Assembly: GCA_003136315.1 (NCBI GenBank)
Contig: PLDW01000478.1
Coordinates: 1-41,326, forward strand
DNA: 41,326 nt
Direction of reading: 5' to 3'
Source of the DNA: Gemmataceae bacterium
GTDB lineage: Bacteria; Planctomycetota; Planctomycetia; Gemmatales; Gemmataceae
Below are positions 9,581-16,293 of the stretch, in pieces; position 1 is the first letter of the stretch, and each line of letters starts with the position of its first letter. The notes under the pieces were generated by a model. It worked only from the letters and a program-made list of their open reading frames with translations. It was not told the origin of the DNA and searched no databases. The translations under genes and the position numbers were made by a program.

Positions 9581-10255
9581 CTATCCGACGATCTGTTTGG
9601 CTGGACGACGTGCCGATTTGGCTTTGCGCGACTCGGGCAAGACTTCGCTAAACAGCGATTTCACTTCATCGGCCGCCTCGCGGCCACGTGATCCCAACTG
9701 CCACACTACGGCCCCTTGGCCAGGGGCGTCGGCGTAAATCTGCCGGAGGATCAGCGAGGTCTTGGCCAACGGCAACTCCAATGCTGTCGCTGCATCCTTC
9801 ATGTCCTGGGTCAGCCGGTAGGTCTTGCCGACCATGCTCAGGACGATCAAGGCCCGCGGGTGTCCGCCGCGAATGTCCTGGGCCTGGCGCAGCACGTTCG
9901 TGGCCTGGGCAAGTGCCCGGACTTCGAGCATACTTGCCTTACAAGGCACCAGGGCCAGATCTGCCCGCAGCAGCAGCGCCCGGCTGGTCTCGGTGTTGCT
10001 GCCCGGCCCGTCGGCAACGACGTAATCCGCCTCCTGGCCGAGGATCGGCAAGCGGTCGTGAATTTCGTCCGGATCGGTGAGCCGCACGGTCTTGACGCCG
10101 GGCACGGCTTCCTTCGCCCAGTCGGAGGACGAATGCTGGGCGTCGCAATCGGCGAGCGTGACGGAATGCCCCTGCTCGTGCAGCCAGGCGGCTAAGTGAA
10201 CGGCGAGCGTCGATTTCCCGACGCCACCCTTGGAATTTGCAACAACGATAATCAT
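9581..10255 (-). CDS. parA: ParA-family partition ATPase
   Basis: 224 residues with the deviant Walker A motif KGGVGKST at residues 9-16, the Walker A' segment VTLADCDAQHSS and the Walker B region YVVADGPGSNTE. The short length, with no N-terminal helix-turn-helix, places it with the small plasmid ParA/MinD-like ATPases (type Ib). These need a separate small DNA-binding partner, here the next gene. The ATP-bound dimer would coat the nucleoid and move the plasmid centromere. A basic C-terminal tail (RKAKSARRPAK) may help non-specific DNA binding. A promoter lies directly at the start codon. Confidence 0.92.
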   Translation of the reverse strand: MIIVVANSKGGVGKSTLAVHLAAWLHEQGHSVTLADCDAQHSSSDWAKEAVPGVKTVRLTDPDEIHDRLPILGQEADYVVADGPGSNTETSRALLLRADLALVPCKASMLEVRALAQATNVLRQAQDIRGGHPRALIVLSMVGKTYRLTQDMKDAATALELPLAKTSLILRQIYADAPGQGAVVWQLGSRGREAADEVKSLFSEVLPESRKAKSARRPAKQIVG

Positions 10256-10262
10256 GTGCCGG

Positions 10263-10291
10263 ACAGTACAGCACGGATTTCATGATTGCAA
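10263..10291 (-). promoter_or_regulatory. parA promoter, nearly leaderless
   Basis: On the minus strand, TTGCAA (10291-10286), a 17-bp spacer and TACTGT (10268-10263) lie 7 nt before the parA ATG at 10255. The -35 box is part of a short repeat (GATTGCAAGC) that recurs upstream, so binding of the partner protein there would block transcription. Confidence 0.55.
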
Positions 10292-10640
10292 GCAAGATGT
10301 GCATCTCGCTGACATGATGGCACGCTGTCTGTCTTTCATGACGGCAAGTCATCATTCTGTCTTGTTGACATGTCGTCGTGCTTTCAAGTCAGCCTGTCGG
10401 CAGGATTGCAAGCAGACAAGATAGCATGACAGCAACCATACAAGACAGCCTGCCGTCTTGCCGTGTTGTTGGCGTGCTGTCCTGCTTGCTGGCCGGATGG
10501 CTGGCAAGCTGACTTGTCAGCATGTCGTCACACTTTCCAGACGGCCTTCTGACATGCTGGCAGGCAAGCATGACGGCAAGAAAGCCAGCAAGCCGGATGT
10601 CAAGCTGGCTGGCAAGCCAGTCAGTCGGCTGGCTGACCGG
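10280..10640. repeat. parS: Degenerate short-repeat region, candidate partition centromere
   Basis: About 360 bp filled with variants of a 9-10 bp word of the type GAyNGCAAG and its complement. Examples are gattgcaagc near 10284 and 10403, gacggcaag near 10341 and 10570, gacagcaa near 10427, ctggcaagc near 10500 and 10610, and ctgccgtcttgccg near 10455. The words occur in both orientations roughly every one to three helical turns. The location directly upstream of parA and overlapping its promoter is where type Ib partition systems keep their centromere. There are no convincing codons in it. Confidence 0.6.
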
Positions 10641-10686
10641 ACGACTTGCACGGTGCAATTCCGCCTATGCGACGCATAGGGAAGAT

Positions 10687-10732
10687 GCCTGCCAACTTTA
10701 GCCGACTTGGCTTCAAGCGATTTTCGCTACCC
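10687..10732 (+). repeat. 46-bp direct repeat D1
   Basis: Begins GCCTGCCAACTTTAGCCGAC and matches 11187-11232 at all but five positions. The two copies bracket a 500-bp gene-free stretch containing a strong hairpin. Confidence 0.75.
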
Positions 10733-11117
10733 GCACGGGTCACGGATCGCCCACCGGCAGTCGCGGCAGAGGGCTCTCCAGGCCACCTCGGATCAGGCGA
10801 GGGGAGGGAGGAGAGGGGGGATGATGCAGCCAGCCCCGGTGCTACCGTCGCTGGGAACTATCGATGGCTGACACTCGCCTGCTAACGAGCCGGGAGGAGG
10901 GCAAGACGGTGCCGTCTGGAAATGAAACTGCCCGGTTTGATCGTCCTCGATCAAACCGGGACAGAGGCAAAGTTGCAAGGGGGGAGCGGAGTCAAGGACG
11001 GCCGGGGTGGAGGGGACCCGTCTGCACAAGCGAGGCTTTGCGAGCGCGGAAGAGGGGGAGGAGCCGCCCCGGATGCCGGAGGGTATCCTTGACTCCGCGG
11101 GGGATTCACCCCCTGCC
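10733..11117. other. Gene-free GC-rich region with one strong hairpin
   Basis: No convincing gene. Purine-rich runs (10799-10822) and repeated gcggagtcaagg/ccttgactccgc words occur (10985-10997 and 11088-11099, inverted relative to each other). The only sharply defined structure is the hairpin at 10931-10960. Confidence 0.5.
10931..10960. terminator. Perfect 13-bp stem, 4-nt loop hairpin
   Basis: CCCGGTTTGATCG, loop tcct, CGATCAAACCGGG. It has no T-tract on either strand, so classical intrinsic termination is not clear. It could be a protein-binding palindrome or a processing hairpin. No gene lies within 250 bp on either side. Confidence 0.5.
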
Positions 11118-11190
11118 TTTGGCCTTGCTTGCACCAGGGGGAGGCAAGGGGCGGGGCCGTCGAGTCAGCGACCAAGCGAGAGCGGAGCCT
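11118..11190 (+). repeat. ~74-bp direct repeat, copy A
   Basis: Starts tttggccttgcttgcaccag and ends agagcggagcctg. It is roughly 85 per cent identical to 12601-12676. It contains the small stem CCTTGC (11123-11128)/GCAAGG (11144-11149), which in copy B is CCTTGG/CCAAGG, a compensated change. Confidence 0.7.
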
Positions 11191-11232
11191 GCCAACTTTA
11201 ACCGACTTGGCTTTACGCGATTTTCGCCACGC
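11187..11232 (+). repeat. 46-bp direct repeat D2
   Basis: Second copy of D1, abutting the end of repeat A. Differences from D1 are scattered single bases. Confidence 0.75.
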
Positions 11233-11366
11233 CCAGCGGCCGGAAGAGGGCCGACAGCGGGAAGCGAAAAGGGGGCTCGATGAGCCTCTCGGTTCGCGTC
11301 TCGATCGGTCTTTTGCGGAAGCCCCGCAGGTTGCCGGGCCGGGTACTGGAGCGAGCGAGCGGTTAA

Positions 11367-12440
11367 TCACCCCCCCGGGCCGAACCGGGCACGGATACGC
11401 CGAACGGTCCGGCCATCCAGTCCGATGCTGCGGGCCACTGGGCCGGCAGGGATCCCGTCGGTGATCCGGGCAACGGCGGCCGCCGTCAGCCGACATCCGG
11501 GGTGAATCTCACCGGGCCGCGGAGCGAAGGTGTGCCCGCAGGCCAGGCACCTGAACCGTGTGCGAGTGACGACGATCAGGACTGGCCGCCCGTGTCGGGG
11601 GACATCACGTACCCGGCCCACCTTCGTCCCGTGGCGGTAGAGCCGCGTCGCATCTGGGGCCACCCGTCGGCATTGCGGGCAATCACCCGGTTCGATGTGG
11701 TAGCGGGCATGGACTTCGTATCCGTCCGGGGAAACCGTCACCCGCTCGATCGTCCATCCCAACTCACCCCATACACCGGCACCGAGTCCGCCGCGGAAGA
11801 AGCCCGCCGCAATCGCCTCCATGTCACCCCCCGAACTGTCGCTATGAAGTTCCCGGAGCCACCGAATGGCTGCTGGAATCCTCTGGTCCGGCCACCGGGA
11901 GAATCCGGACCCGTCCACACTGTCACATCCGAGTTGGTACGCATGCCGGAACCGCTTCTTCGTGTTGCACCGGCCGAAATGAACCCACATCCCCCGTCGC
12001 TTCGCCTCTCGGACGATCCCGGCGGCACCCACCCCGAGCTTCCAGTCGGTACTCCCGCCGACGAATACGGCGTCGATTTCCCCCCAGGGCACACTGAGGT
12101 GTTCGAGGCCGTCCTGAGCGACGAGGGCCACTGGCAACCCGAGGGCGCGGATCACAGGCCCCCACACGGCGAACTGGGCGAGCGTTGCCACCGCATCCCC
12201 GACGACATCCGGGCAGGCAACGAACCGGCACTCTGGGTGCCCAGCGATCCTCCCGAGCATGTGGCAGAACCGGGCCGGGTCGAAGCCGATGAACGCGGCG
12301 TTGTCGGCGGCCCAGGGCTTGCCGGCGGTCCCGAGCGGGGCCACCCGGTTCCCAGCATTCGGGACGACGAGAGTGCCGAGGTAGGGGGAGTCCGAGTGGC
12401 GGCGAAGGGTGGTGGTGGCTCCAGAGACGAACAGACGCAT
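11367..12440 (-). CDS. DpdA/TGT-like protein fused to N-terminal part of an ISL3 transposase
   Basis: 357 residues in two unrelated parts. Residues 1 to about 200 match a phage-type family I recall as similar to DpdA and tRNA-guanine transglycosylase TIM barrels: KPWAADNAAFIGFD, RFVACPDVVGDA, VALVAQDGLEH, AVFVGGSTDWKLGVGA, WVHFGRCNTKKR and LGCDSVDGSGFSRWPD. Such proteins are linked to 7-deazaguanine base exchange. Substrate here is unknown. From about residue 235 the sequence is the ISL3 transposase start: a zinc ribbon CPQC...RFRCLACGHTF with RHGTKVGRVRDVPRHG between, then a helix-turn-helix, stopping at RIRARFGPGG where the catalytic domain should begin. An internal ATG (GGDMEAIAAG) may have been the original start of the second part. 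The fusion is either a scar or a real zinc-ribbon-tagged enzyme. I favour a scar. Confidence 0.6.
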   Translation of the reverse strand: MRLFVSGATTTLRRHSDSPYLGTLVVPNAGNRVAPLGTAGKPWAADNAAFIGFDPARFCHMLGRIAGHPECRFVACPDVVGDAVATLAQFAVWGPVIRALGLPVALVAQDGLEHLSVPWGEIDAVFVGGSTDWKLGVGAAGIVREAKRRGMWVHFGRCNTKKRFRHAYQLGCDSVDGSGFSRWPDQRIPAAIRWLRELHSDSSGGDMEAIAAGFFRGGLGAGVWGELGWTIERVTVSPDGYEVHARYHIEPGDCPQCRRVAPDATRLYRHGTKVGRVRDVPRHGRPVLIVVTRTRFRCLACGHTFAPRPGEIHPGCRLTAAAVARITDGIPAGPVARSIGLDGRTVRRIRARFGPGG

Positions 12441-12600
12441 AACTGGTCAGACGGTTGGCGAATCCGGTGGAAAATGCCAGAGACCAACCCCCCGCGCAAC
12501 CGGAAATGCCGCCCGCTGAGGGGGGCGAACGACTCACCCTGGAACTCAAACCATCACGAGGGGAGGGAACCCTTGCCGCCGCGAGGTTCCACCCATCGAC

Positions 12601-12676
12601 TTTGGCCTTGGCTGCACCAGGGGGACCCAAGGGACGGAGGCCGTCGCGACAGCGACCGAGCGGGAGCGGAGCCTGG
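12601..12676 (+). repeat. ~75-bp direct repeat, copy B
   Basis: Second copy of 11118-11190. Together they flank the DpdA-like/ISL3 block. The stem is CCTTGG (12606-12611)/CCAAGG (12627-12632) around the shared loop tgcaccaggggga. Confidence 0.7.
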
Positions 12677-12704
12677 AGCCACCCGGTCGCGTGATCGCGA
12701 GGTG

Positions 12705-12834
12705 CTATGACGCTTGCGAGGAACGCACCGTATGTGGTTTACAGAGGGCCGTCCTGAAAGGGGGAGCAATGTTTTTCGCCCCGTGCAGAACACGAACGAT
12801 TGCAACGCCCTGATCGTCCGGACGGTAGAGGATG
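12705..12834 (-). pseudogene. parE toxin, C-terminal fragment
   Basis: Reading from 12834 down, the frame gives DILYRPDDQGVAIVRVLHGA followed by KNIAPPFR and a stop at 12705. This is the characteristic end of RelE/ParE toxins. The first half is missing. Upstream in the same frame the sequence is only the complement of another gene fragment. The missing half appears to be at 14786-14550: both breaks fall inside the shared sequence GAGGATG (plus strand), in the same codon phase, so joining them would restore a 119-residue ParE reading RLIILYRPDDQG. Confidence 0.7.
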
Positions 12835-13087
12835 TCGAGGTCTGCACAACGACCGCAATGCCGATGGGACCTACGCCTGCATCGTGACGAGAGAGGGTTC
12901 CGACGAACCTGTCCTGTTCGTCCCGACCGACTCGCGGGCCGGCTGGCAGGCGCTGGCACGGGCGACCTGGCAATTGAGTCCGTCTGTGCCAAGGTTCATC
13001 GAAGTGCCGGCTGAACAGACCGAACCGACCAACACGCGGGCCGAGGACATCGCAGAGTTTTTCGGGTGGCAGCGGCCCAGGGGATGA
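12835..13087 (+). pseudogene. Fragment of an unrecognised small protein, 5' end missing
   Basis: The plus-strand frame from about 12835 encodes NDRNADGTYACIVTREGSD and ends FIEVPAEQTEPTNTRAEDIA plus FFGWQRPRG. The composition is convincing for a real protein, yet there is no in-frame start with a ribosome site, and the frame runs into the parE fragment at 12834. I take it as a gene truncated by the same rearrangement that split parE. I do not recognise the family. Confidence 0.45.
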
Positions 13088-13236
13088 TTGAGCAGGGAAG
13101 GCCGACGCACCGCGGTCGCCGAATGGTTCGCAGGAGATGACTCACGACGCCTTAGTCTCTACCAGCTAGCTCCGGACGTGCTTGCGTGCTTAGCGGCATG
13201 TTGAGGAAGTTCCTCATCAGCCGGGAGGCGGATAAG

Positions 13237-14076
13237 TTATGTCGCATTCCCCACGACAATAGGGCCAGCGCCATTATCTCCGGCAATGCCAACAACTTTG
13301 AAGGCGGGGTTTGTCGGGACAGCATTCAATTTGTGCCACTGGTTGTCGGCATAAGATCGCATATAGTAACACAGGGGTGCATCATCCGCCGTGACAATCA
13401 CCGGCCCCTTCGTGTTTTGCCCTGAGATGGCGAGAATCTGACTCGGCACAGCACTGAGTGGTAACCATGCCTGGGTTGAATAATCCCTGAGATAGCTAAC
13501 TTGTTGCGAATCATCACCCCCAAAGATAATAGCTCCCGAAGAATTAGTGCCTGTGATTCCCTTAATTGCGAAAGGCGCATCAGGGAGAGTGGTCCAACCA
13601 GGAATTGAGTAATCACGGCAAAAGGCAACGCGGCGATTGCCATCATTCGTGCCGCCACCAAAAATTATTGGCCCGTTTTCATTGCTGCCTGTGATTCCCG
13701 TGATGGGCCAAGGCGCTCTCTGAGCAATCCTAGCCCATTGACCGGTGTAGTCCCTCAGATAAGAGACGGTTTGGTCGGCGTGCGCAGCCAGTACACCGTA
13801 CTCGTTGTTTCCAGCAAATCCGATGATTTTAGCCGGTGCATCAGGCAGCATATTCCATTGGTTTGGCGGATTGTTGGCGTCACTGTATACTTCGCTGTAA
13901 GAACGCAGATACGCGACTTTTTTGACACTTTGACCACCGGCGATAATCAGACCAGTTTCGTTGTTACCCGCGATGAAGGCAACAGGTTGCAATTCGGATG
14001 GCGGGTCTGCGGGCAACGAAATCCAATTTTGTTGGGAGTAACTCCGCATATAATAGCCGACTATCTTACTACTCAT
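13237..14076 (-). CDS. Six-bladed beta-propeller repeat protein of unknown function
   Basis: 279 residues made of six repeats of about 42-52 residues with the pattern YLRDYS-x-W-x-LP-x-AP-x-I-x-GI-x-GxNxxGxIIFGG. Examples are YSIPGWTTLPDAPFAIKGIT and VSYLRDYSTQAWLPLSAVPS. The N-terminus begins inside one blade and the C-terminus completes it, the usual closure of a propeller. There is no signal peptide, no transmembrane segment and no obvious catalytic residues. Kelch-like sensors and sugar-binding propellers are possible comparisons, but no function can be assigned. The gene is clearly more AT-rich than its neighbours and has no strong ribosome site, and it lies between the two halves of parE. 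These points suggest recent transfer. Confidence 0.7.
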   Translation of the reverse strand: MSSKIVGYYMRSYSQQNWISLPADPPSELQPVAFIAGNNETGLIIAGGQSVKKVAYLRSYSEVYSDANNPPNQWNMLPDAPAKIIGFAGNNEYGVLAAHADQTVSYLRDYTGQWARIAQRAPWPITGITGSNENGPIIFGGGTNDGNRRVAFCRDYSIPGWTTLPDAPFAIKGITGTNSSGAIIFGGDDSQQVSYLRDYSTQAWLPLSAVPSQILAISGQNTKGPVIVTADDAPLCYYMRSYADNQWHKLNAVPTNPAFKVVGIAGDNGAGPIVVGNAT

Positions 14077-14549
14077 CTGCTGCTCGCTTTCTTGATGGCA
14101 TTCTCAGGTTCTTGCTCTTATCGGTCTAACTCTTAGAGACTGTCCGGAAACCGCCCCTCGAAACATGGGTTTCCGGGAAGGTGGTTCTGGCAAAACCCAC
14201 TCTCTTTTCAAGCCTTTTGCACAACGGAGGCTATCCAAGAAGGGGGGCCTCTTAGAGGCTAAACCCGACCTTCCAGCGGGAAAAGCCAAAAGATACCGCC
14301 TCTTGCTGAGCACTGAGCGCCTGACCGGAAATTTCTAGTAGGGTATGGTCACCGACCGTTGGGGGCAACAAAAAATCGCGGATTTCTGAGTCCTGTACTT
14401 GACGCGAAGTGCGAAGTTATAGGTATTGGGGAGAAGTTGCCGTTGGGTGCGTAGACGCGAGCTGGTCCGCTCGCGAGGATGGCGTTACCACACGACCGTC
14501 CCACTCTGTACGGAAACCGCCATGCCATCACGCGAACTCGGCGGCGTTC
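14077..14549. other. Gene-free region, possible insertion-sequence remnant
   Basis: No gene supported. It begins with ttagagactgtccggaaacc near 14134, a sequence reminiscent of insertion-sequence ends, but no matching inverted end was found. The minus-strand frame that continues from parE through 14349 has no family resemblance. Confidence 0.35.
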
Positions 14550-14786
14550 GAGGATGATGAGTCGGTCGAACCGCTCGATGTGCCACCGGCGGATGTCCGG
14601 TTCGATGAGGCCGGAAAGGCCAACCACGGCCCCGATTCGCGGGGTGTGGGCGAGGGCTCGGAATGCGGCTTCGGCGTTAGTGACGAACCGCATCGTAACC
14701 GCCAGACCGGCCTCCTGACGGAGATACTCGGCGATGTCTTCGATGTCAGCTTCGGTCAGCGGCGTCCGGACGATCCGTCTAGTCAC
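14550..14786 (-). pseudogene. parE toxin, N-terminal fragment
   Basis: From a GTG at 14786 that overlaps the parD stop by 8 nt, the frame gives RRIVRTPLTEADIEDIAEYL and IRRWHIERFDRLIIL, the first two thirds of a ParE/RelE-family toxin. After 14550 the family pattern stops and the frame continues into unrelated sequence to 14349, losing the RVLHGAR-type active C-terminus. The matching C-terminal piece is at 12834-12705. As it stands the toxin should be inactive, leaving parD as an orphan antitoxin. Confidence 0.75.
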
Positions 14787-15051
14787 GGGAGTCGGCCTGG
14801 TCGCGTCGGCGCAACTGATCGCGGAGCGCTTCCCAGAATGCGTCGGTAAGCGGCGTGGTCGGCCCGCTGTCGAGTCCCTTCTGGATTTCAACCCGCAGCC
14901 ACTCGATCTTGACCAGACGTTCCTGCTCCCGTTCTTCCAGCAGTCGCAGGGCCGTGCGGACAAGTTCGCTTGCGGACTGGAAGCGGCCGGAAGCAACGGT
15001 CTGGTGGATGAATTCTTCGAGGTGAGGGGTCAGGGACACGTTCAAGGTCAT
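14779..15051 (-). CDS. parD: ParD-family antitoxin
   Basis: 90 residues. The N-terminal half, MTLNVSLTPHLEEFIHQTVA then SGRFQSASELVRTALRLLEE, is a typical CopG/ParD ribbon-helix-helix domain that binds the operator. The C-terminal half (WLRVEIQKGLDSGPTTPLTD) is the toxin-binding tail. The stop overlaps the GTG of the broken parE. The promoter lies so close that the mRNA should start at the A of the ATG. An inverted repeat ATGTCAA-ctt-TTGACAT at 15080-15096 covers the -35 box and is the likely autoregulatory operator. Confidence 0.88.
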   Translation of the reverse strand: MTLNVSLTPHLEEFIHQTVASGRFQSASELVRTALRLLEEREQERLVKIEWLRVEIQKGLDSGPTTPLTDAFWEALRDQLRRRDQADSRD

Positions 15052-15057
15052 GGGCCG

Positions 15058-15096
15058 ATCCTAACGCACTTCCTCTGTCATGTCAACTTTTGACAT
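15058..15096 (-). promoter_or_regulatory. parD promoter and operator, leaderless
   Basis: Minus strand: TTGACA (15086-15081), 17-bp spacer, TAGGAT (15063-15058), then 6 nt to the ATG at 15051. There is no Shine-Dalgarno sequence. The -35 box is one arm of the 7-bp inverted repeat ATGTCAA/TTGACAT, a natural ParD site. A further GC hairpin (GGGCCGCT/AGCGGCCC, 15100-15117) lies just upstream. Confidence 0.75.
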
Positions 15097-15117
15097 TCGG
15101 GGCCGCTCAAGCGGCCC

Positions 15118-15381
15118 TGGCCGCTGGCGGGTGCCCTTTGGCCGCAGATGCCCGTGATGATTTCCGGATCGGGCACCCAGGCATTGGCCCTCGGCTCGGG
15201 GTCGCTCGGTGTCATCTGCCATGCGGCTGCGGATCGTCTTCGCCGTCGCCATCGGAGTGTTTCGTCGCGGGGGTTACAAGTCGTCAGACCCCCCGCGGCG
15301 AAACGCGGAGAGGGCAGAGGCGGGCCTGCTGGTCTTCCCCCCCTTCGCTTGAGCCGGAGGAGGATTCCGAGCGGGCGGCGG
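15118..15381. other. Gene-free region with a strong hairpin
   Basis: No gene supported. It contains TTTCGTCGCGGGGG at 15260-15273 and CCCCCGCGGCGAAA at 15290-15303, a 14-bp stem with one G-T pair and a 16-nt loop. It follows the end of the minus-strand gene at 15382 and may limit read-through, although no T-tract follows. Confidence 0.45.
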
Positions 15382-15891
15382 CTACCGGCTTGGGGCCATA
15401 CTGCTCACGGGTTCCCGGCCATTGGCCCGTCGGATTTCGTTGGCGATGCTCTCGAACAATTCCTGGGCCTGGCGATGCGTTTCGCCCGAACGCTCACCGA
15501 GTTGCTTGGTCCATGCGCCTTCGGCCGGACGCCATGTCCAGCCGTCGTCGCGGAGCCTTTGCCGGATGCCCTCGTCCGGCTTTTCGTCGAACTGAATGGC
15601 CATCTGTCGGAATCGCTGGTTGCGGTAGAGCCGTGCCTTTGGTCCATCGTTGTCGTCGCAAAGTGCGATCGTCCTTTCGCCGAACGGATCGGGGCGGGTC
15701 ATCCGCACGGCGAATTCGGTCGCCGGTGGTTCCTGCGTCGGTGTCGGCTCCACAGGCGGCTGGTGTTGAGCGGCTATGGCTTCGTCGAACACATCTGGTG
15801 GACCGGCCGCAGCAACCGGGGCTTCCGGCTCGGGGGTTGCGGCGGTCGTCGCTGCGGCGGCTTTCTTGCGAGATCGGGCGGGTCTGGCCAT
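15382..15891 (-). CDS. Conserved plasmid hypothetical protein
   Basis: 169 residues. The N-terminal 60 are alanine/proline-rich and probably disordered, starting with a basic cluster (MARPARSRKK). The folded part is near 90-135, where RFRQMAIQFDEKPDEGIRQ followed by RLRDDGWTWRPAEGAWTKQL forms a small alpha/beta module that I recall from other plasmid proteins found with ArdC and large methylase-helicases. Function unknown. It is the last gene of the ArdC block. No strong ribosome site is visible. Large plus-strand open frames over the same DNA lack this pattern and are rejected. Confidence 0.65.
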   Translation of the reverse strand: MARPARSRKKAAAATTAATPEPEAPVAAAGPPDVFDEAIAAQHQPPVEPTPTQEPPATEFAVRMTRPDPFGERTIALCDDNDGPKARLYRNQRFRQMAIQFDEKPDEGIRQRLRDDGWTWRPAEGAWTKQLGERSGETHRQAQELFESIANEIRRANGREPVSSMAPSR

Positions 15892-16020
15892 GCAGTGCTT
15901 GTGGGCTGGTGGATGACCTGCCGTTTCTATCGCCGTTTTTGTCCTCGCGCAAGGGGTATCCGCATTGCCGTGGGTGGGGAAGAGGGAGGGGCGGTCGGAA
16001 GAGATGACGCCGTTGTTCGG

Positions 16021-16293
16021 TCAGTAGTCATCGGGAAGTAAAACGGTCGTTGCCGACCGGTCCGCTTCCGTGATGATCCAGAAGCGTTCTTCACCCTGCC
16101 CGTAGGCCGACAACAGCCTGCCGCCTTCCTGCAAGGCGGCATCATTGGCCATCGCGTCTTCCGGGCAAAGGTCGCCCCAGTCGCCGGAGGCATGGCGGGC
16201 CAGCGCGGTCATGACCTCCTCGGTCGAAAGCCGCAGGCTGGCGTTCGCCGTGATGGCCAGTTGACCGAGCGGGAAGCGTACCGGGCGGGTCAT
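16021..16293 (-). CDS. Small conserved plasmid protein downstream of ArdC
   Basis: 90 residues with the pattern RFPLGQLAITANASLRLS, HASGDWGDLCPEDAMAND, GGRLLSAYGQGE and FWIITEADRSATTVLLPDDY. I recall this arrangement from many mobile-element proteins encoded beside ArdC. Its function is unknown. Its ATG overlaps the ArdC stop by 4 nt (16290-16293), so the two are translationally coupled and probably work together in the newly entered cell. Confidence 0.75.
   Translation of the reverse strand: MTRPVRFPLGQLAITANASLRLSTEEVMTALARHASGDWGDLCPEDAMANDAALQEGGRLLSAYGQGEERFWIITEADRSATTVLLPDDY

Noticed and set aside
10389..10658. Minus-strand 89-codon frame with repeated words
   Set aside because: Composition reflects the short DNA repeats upstream of parA; no ribosome site or family.
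11502..12710. 402-codon plus-strand frame
   Set aside because: Antisense to the DpdA-like/ISL3 gene, whose motifs are clear; Pro/Arg/Gly-rich shadow.
15090..16041. Two long overlapping plus-strand frames of about 300 codons
   Set aside because: They oppose conserved minus-strand plasmid proteins and are Arg/Cys/Ser-rich shadows.
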